Under the pieces are notes generated by a model. It was not told where the DNA came from and ran no database searches. It saw only the letters and a list, made by a program, of their open reading frames with translations. The position numbers and the translations under genes were made by a program. Of a stretch of DNA of 7,191 bases, positions 5,755 through 7,191 are shown one piece after another (the stretch's first letter is position 1; every line of letters starts with the position of its first letter). The stretch is taken from NCBI GenBank assembly GCA_903944255.1, contig CAJARE010000170.1, forward strand, positions 1-7,191. Reading direction: 5' to 3'. The stretch is from an uncultured beta proteobacterium (lineage in GTDB: Bacteria; Pseudomonadota; Gammaproteobacteria; Burkholderiales; Burkholderiaceae).

Positions 5755-7191
5755 ATTTTTTGATTTCTCCCCTTCCTATTTTTACCCGATTTTTGGTTCA
5801 ACTATTGCTAGTTGTCACTGCTGGTATGAGTTTGAATGTCCAGGCTGCAGATTCTTTTGTCATTAAAGATATTCGTATTGAAGGTCTGCAGCGTGTAGAG
5901 CCTGGTACTGTTTTTAGTTATCTGCCTGTCCAGGTGGGCGATACTTTTACGGATGAGAAGGGTGCTGAAGCGATTAGGTCTCTGTATAGCACTGGCTTTT
6001 TTAGAGATGTTCAGATTCAAGCACAAGGTAATGTATTAATTGTGATTGTTGAAGAACGGCCAACTATCTCTCGTATTGAATTCACAGGCATGAGGGAGTT
6101 TGACCAAGAGGTCGTTCGAAAATCTCTTAGGGCTGTTGGTGTTGCAGAGGCCCGTTTTTATGATAAAGCCCTGATCGACAAGGCCGAACAAGAATTAAAG
6201 CGTCAGTACATTGGTAAAGGTATGTATGCCGCTGAGGTAGTTGCTACCGTTACTCCAGTCGAGCGTAATCAAGTTGCAATTTACTTTAATATCGATGAAG
6301 GTCCTGTCGCAAAGATTCAGGAAATCAACTTCATTGGAAATAGTGTCTTTAGTGAAAGCACTCTCAGAGGAGAGATGCAATTAAAGACGGGCGGTTGGTT
6401 ATCTTGGTATAGCAAAGATAACTTGTATTCAAAACAAAAATTAACTGCCGATTTAGAAAATATTCGTTCTTTCTACTTAAATCGTGGCTATCTTGAATTT
6501 GTTATTGAGTCCACCCAGGTATCCATCACCCCAGACAAAAGAGGCATTTATTTAACGATCAGCATTCGTGAGGGCAATCAATTTACCGTTAAAAATGTCC
6601 GTCTCGCTGGTGACTTACTGGGCAAAGATGATGAGCTAATGCGCTTAATTCAGCTTAAGCCAGGCGACATCTTTTCTTCTGCCAAACTCACCGAGAGTAC
6701 TAAGGCTATCGCCGAGATTCTTGGGTCTTACGGCTATGCATTTGCAACTATCAATCCTCAGCCCGATATCAGGCGCGATCTTAGTGAAGTGGATTTGACT
6801 TTAGTGGTGGATCCCGGTCGTCGTATTTACGTTCGTCAAGTAAACGTAACTGGTAACTCTAAAACCCGCGATATGGTGATTCGTCGTGAGGTACGTCAAT
6901 TTGAGAGTTCATGGTTTGATAGTGAAAAGATTGATCTGTCGAAAAAACGCTTAGGGCGTATGGGGTACTTTACAGAAACAGATATCACGACCATGGATGT
7001 TCCAGGCTCCCCCGATCAGGTTGATGTAAATGTCAAAGTTTCTGAAAAACCAACAGGCTCTATAACAATTGGCGCTGGTTTTTCTTCAACAGAAAAACTT
7101 ATTTTGTCTGCTGGTATTAATCAGGACAACGCATTTGGAACTGGAACGGCGATTGGTCTGAATGCCTCTATGGGTAAGATTAATCAGAATC
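5751..7191 (+). CDS. bamA: Outer-membrane protein assembly factor BamA, N-terminal part (3' end outside window)
   Basis: BamA is the Omp85-family core of the BAM complex that folds and inserts beta-barrel proteins into the outer membrane. The window holds about 480 residues of a protein usually near 770-800. From the N-terminus there is a signal peptide with a hydrophobic core (about 14-25) and a likely cut at VQA|AD (after 32). Five POTRA domains follow: about 36-105 (FVIKDIRIEGLQRVEPGTVF), 106-187, 188-278 (INFIGN), 279-359 and 360-436 (VNVTGN). The first barrel strands begin at GSITIGAGFSS (436-446). No ATG occurs before the mature part: the only candidates are TTG at 5751, 5760 and 5793, none with a Shine-Dalgarno. 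TTG 5751 is preferred because it overlaps the rseP TGA as TTGA, suggesting coupling; TTG 5760 would drop three residues. An ATG at 5826 would destroy the signal peptide. skp and lpxD are expected downstream. Confidence 0.96.
   Translation, partial: MNFLISPLPIFTRFLVQLLLVVTAGMSLNVQAADSFVIKDIRIEGLQRVEPGTVFSYLPVQVGDTFTDEKGAEAIRSLYSTGFFRDVQIQAQGNVLIVIVEERPTISRIEFTGMREFDQEVVRKSLRAVGVAEARFYDKALIDKAEQELKRQYIGKGMYAAEVVATVTPVERNQVAIYFNIDEGPVAKIQEINFIGNSVFSESTLRGEMQLKTGGWLSWYSKDNLYSKQKLTADLENIRSFYLNRGYLEFVIESTQVSITPDKRGIYLTISIREGNQFTVKNVRLAGDLLGKDDELMRLIQLKPGDIFSSAKLTESTKAIAEILGSYGYAFATINPQPDIRRDLSEVDLTLVVDPGRRIYVRQVNVTGNSKTRDMVIRREVRQFESSWFDSEKIDLSKKRLGRMGYFTETDITTMDVPGSPDQVDVNVKVSEKPTGSITIGAGFSSTEKLILSAGINQDNAFGTGTAIGLNASMGKINQN

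Noticed and set aside
5700..5760. A sigma-E promoter before bamA, as known in E. coli.
   Set aside because: I found no convincing GGAACTT-like -35 with a TCTGA-like -10 at the usual spacing in the end of rseP; a GGAACT occurs only inside bamA, near 7137.
5808..6380. Two - strand open frames (5808-6026 and 6195-6380) opposite bamA.
   Set aside because: Both oppose the signal peptide and POTRA-coding sequence of bamA; neither has a start signal or recognisable protein features.

Overview
This window is a stretch of core bacterial chromosome, most likely from a betaproteobacterium of the order Burkholderiales. Two things point there. The gene order tsf | pyrH-frr-uppS-cdsA-dxr-rseP-bamA is the conserved order of that group, and the protein sequences, especially BamA, RRF and the EF-Ts tail, read like Burkholderia/Ralstonia-type proteins. 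The DNA is only moderately GC-rich, with many A/T-ending codons and several TTG starts. That suggests a low-GC freshwater lineage such as Polynucleobacter. The genus is an inference from recall; no database search was possible.

Layout. Positions 1-284 hold the 3' end of tsf (EF-Ts). It is followed by a strong Rho-independent terminator (326-365). A TATAAT box lies just past the terminator's T-tract, and a leader of about 75 nt runs to pyrH. All seven genes from pyrH to bamA lie on the + strand with gaps from a 4-nt overlap to 36 nt, and no terminator is visible between them, so they look like one transcription unit. bamA runs off the right edge after its five POTRA domains and the start of its barrel.

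How the genes fit together. PyrH makes UDP, feeding UTP/CTP pools used for RNA, CDP-diacylglycerol and sugar-nucleotide synthesis. RRF (frr) and EF-Ts serve translation. Dxr starts the MEP isoprenoid pathway, and UppS uses its products to make undecaprenyl diphosphate, the lipid carrier for peptidoglycan and O-antigen. CdsA makes CDP-diacylglycerol for phospholipids. RseP is the inner-membrane site-2 protease of envelope stress signalling, and BamA inserts outer-membrane proteins. The unit therefore joins nucleotide supply, ribosome recycling and construction of all envelope layers.

I see no mobile element, CRISPR array, tRNA, rRNA, defence system or foreign-looking island, and no evidence for a previously undescribed system. 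The most notable departures are an RseP with room for only one periplasmic PDZ domain, carrying an apparent acidic insertion, and a bamA without a usable ATG or Shine-Dalgarno, whose likely TTG start overlaps the rseP stop codon.
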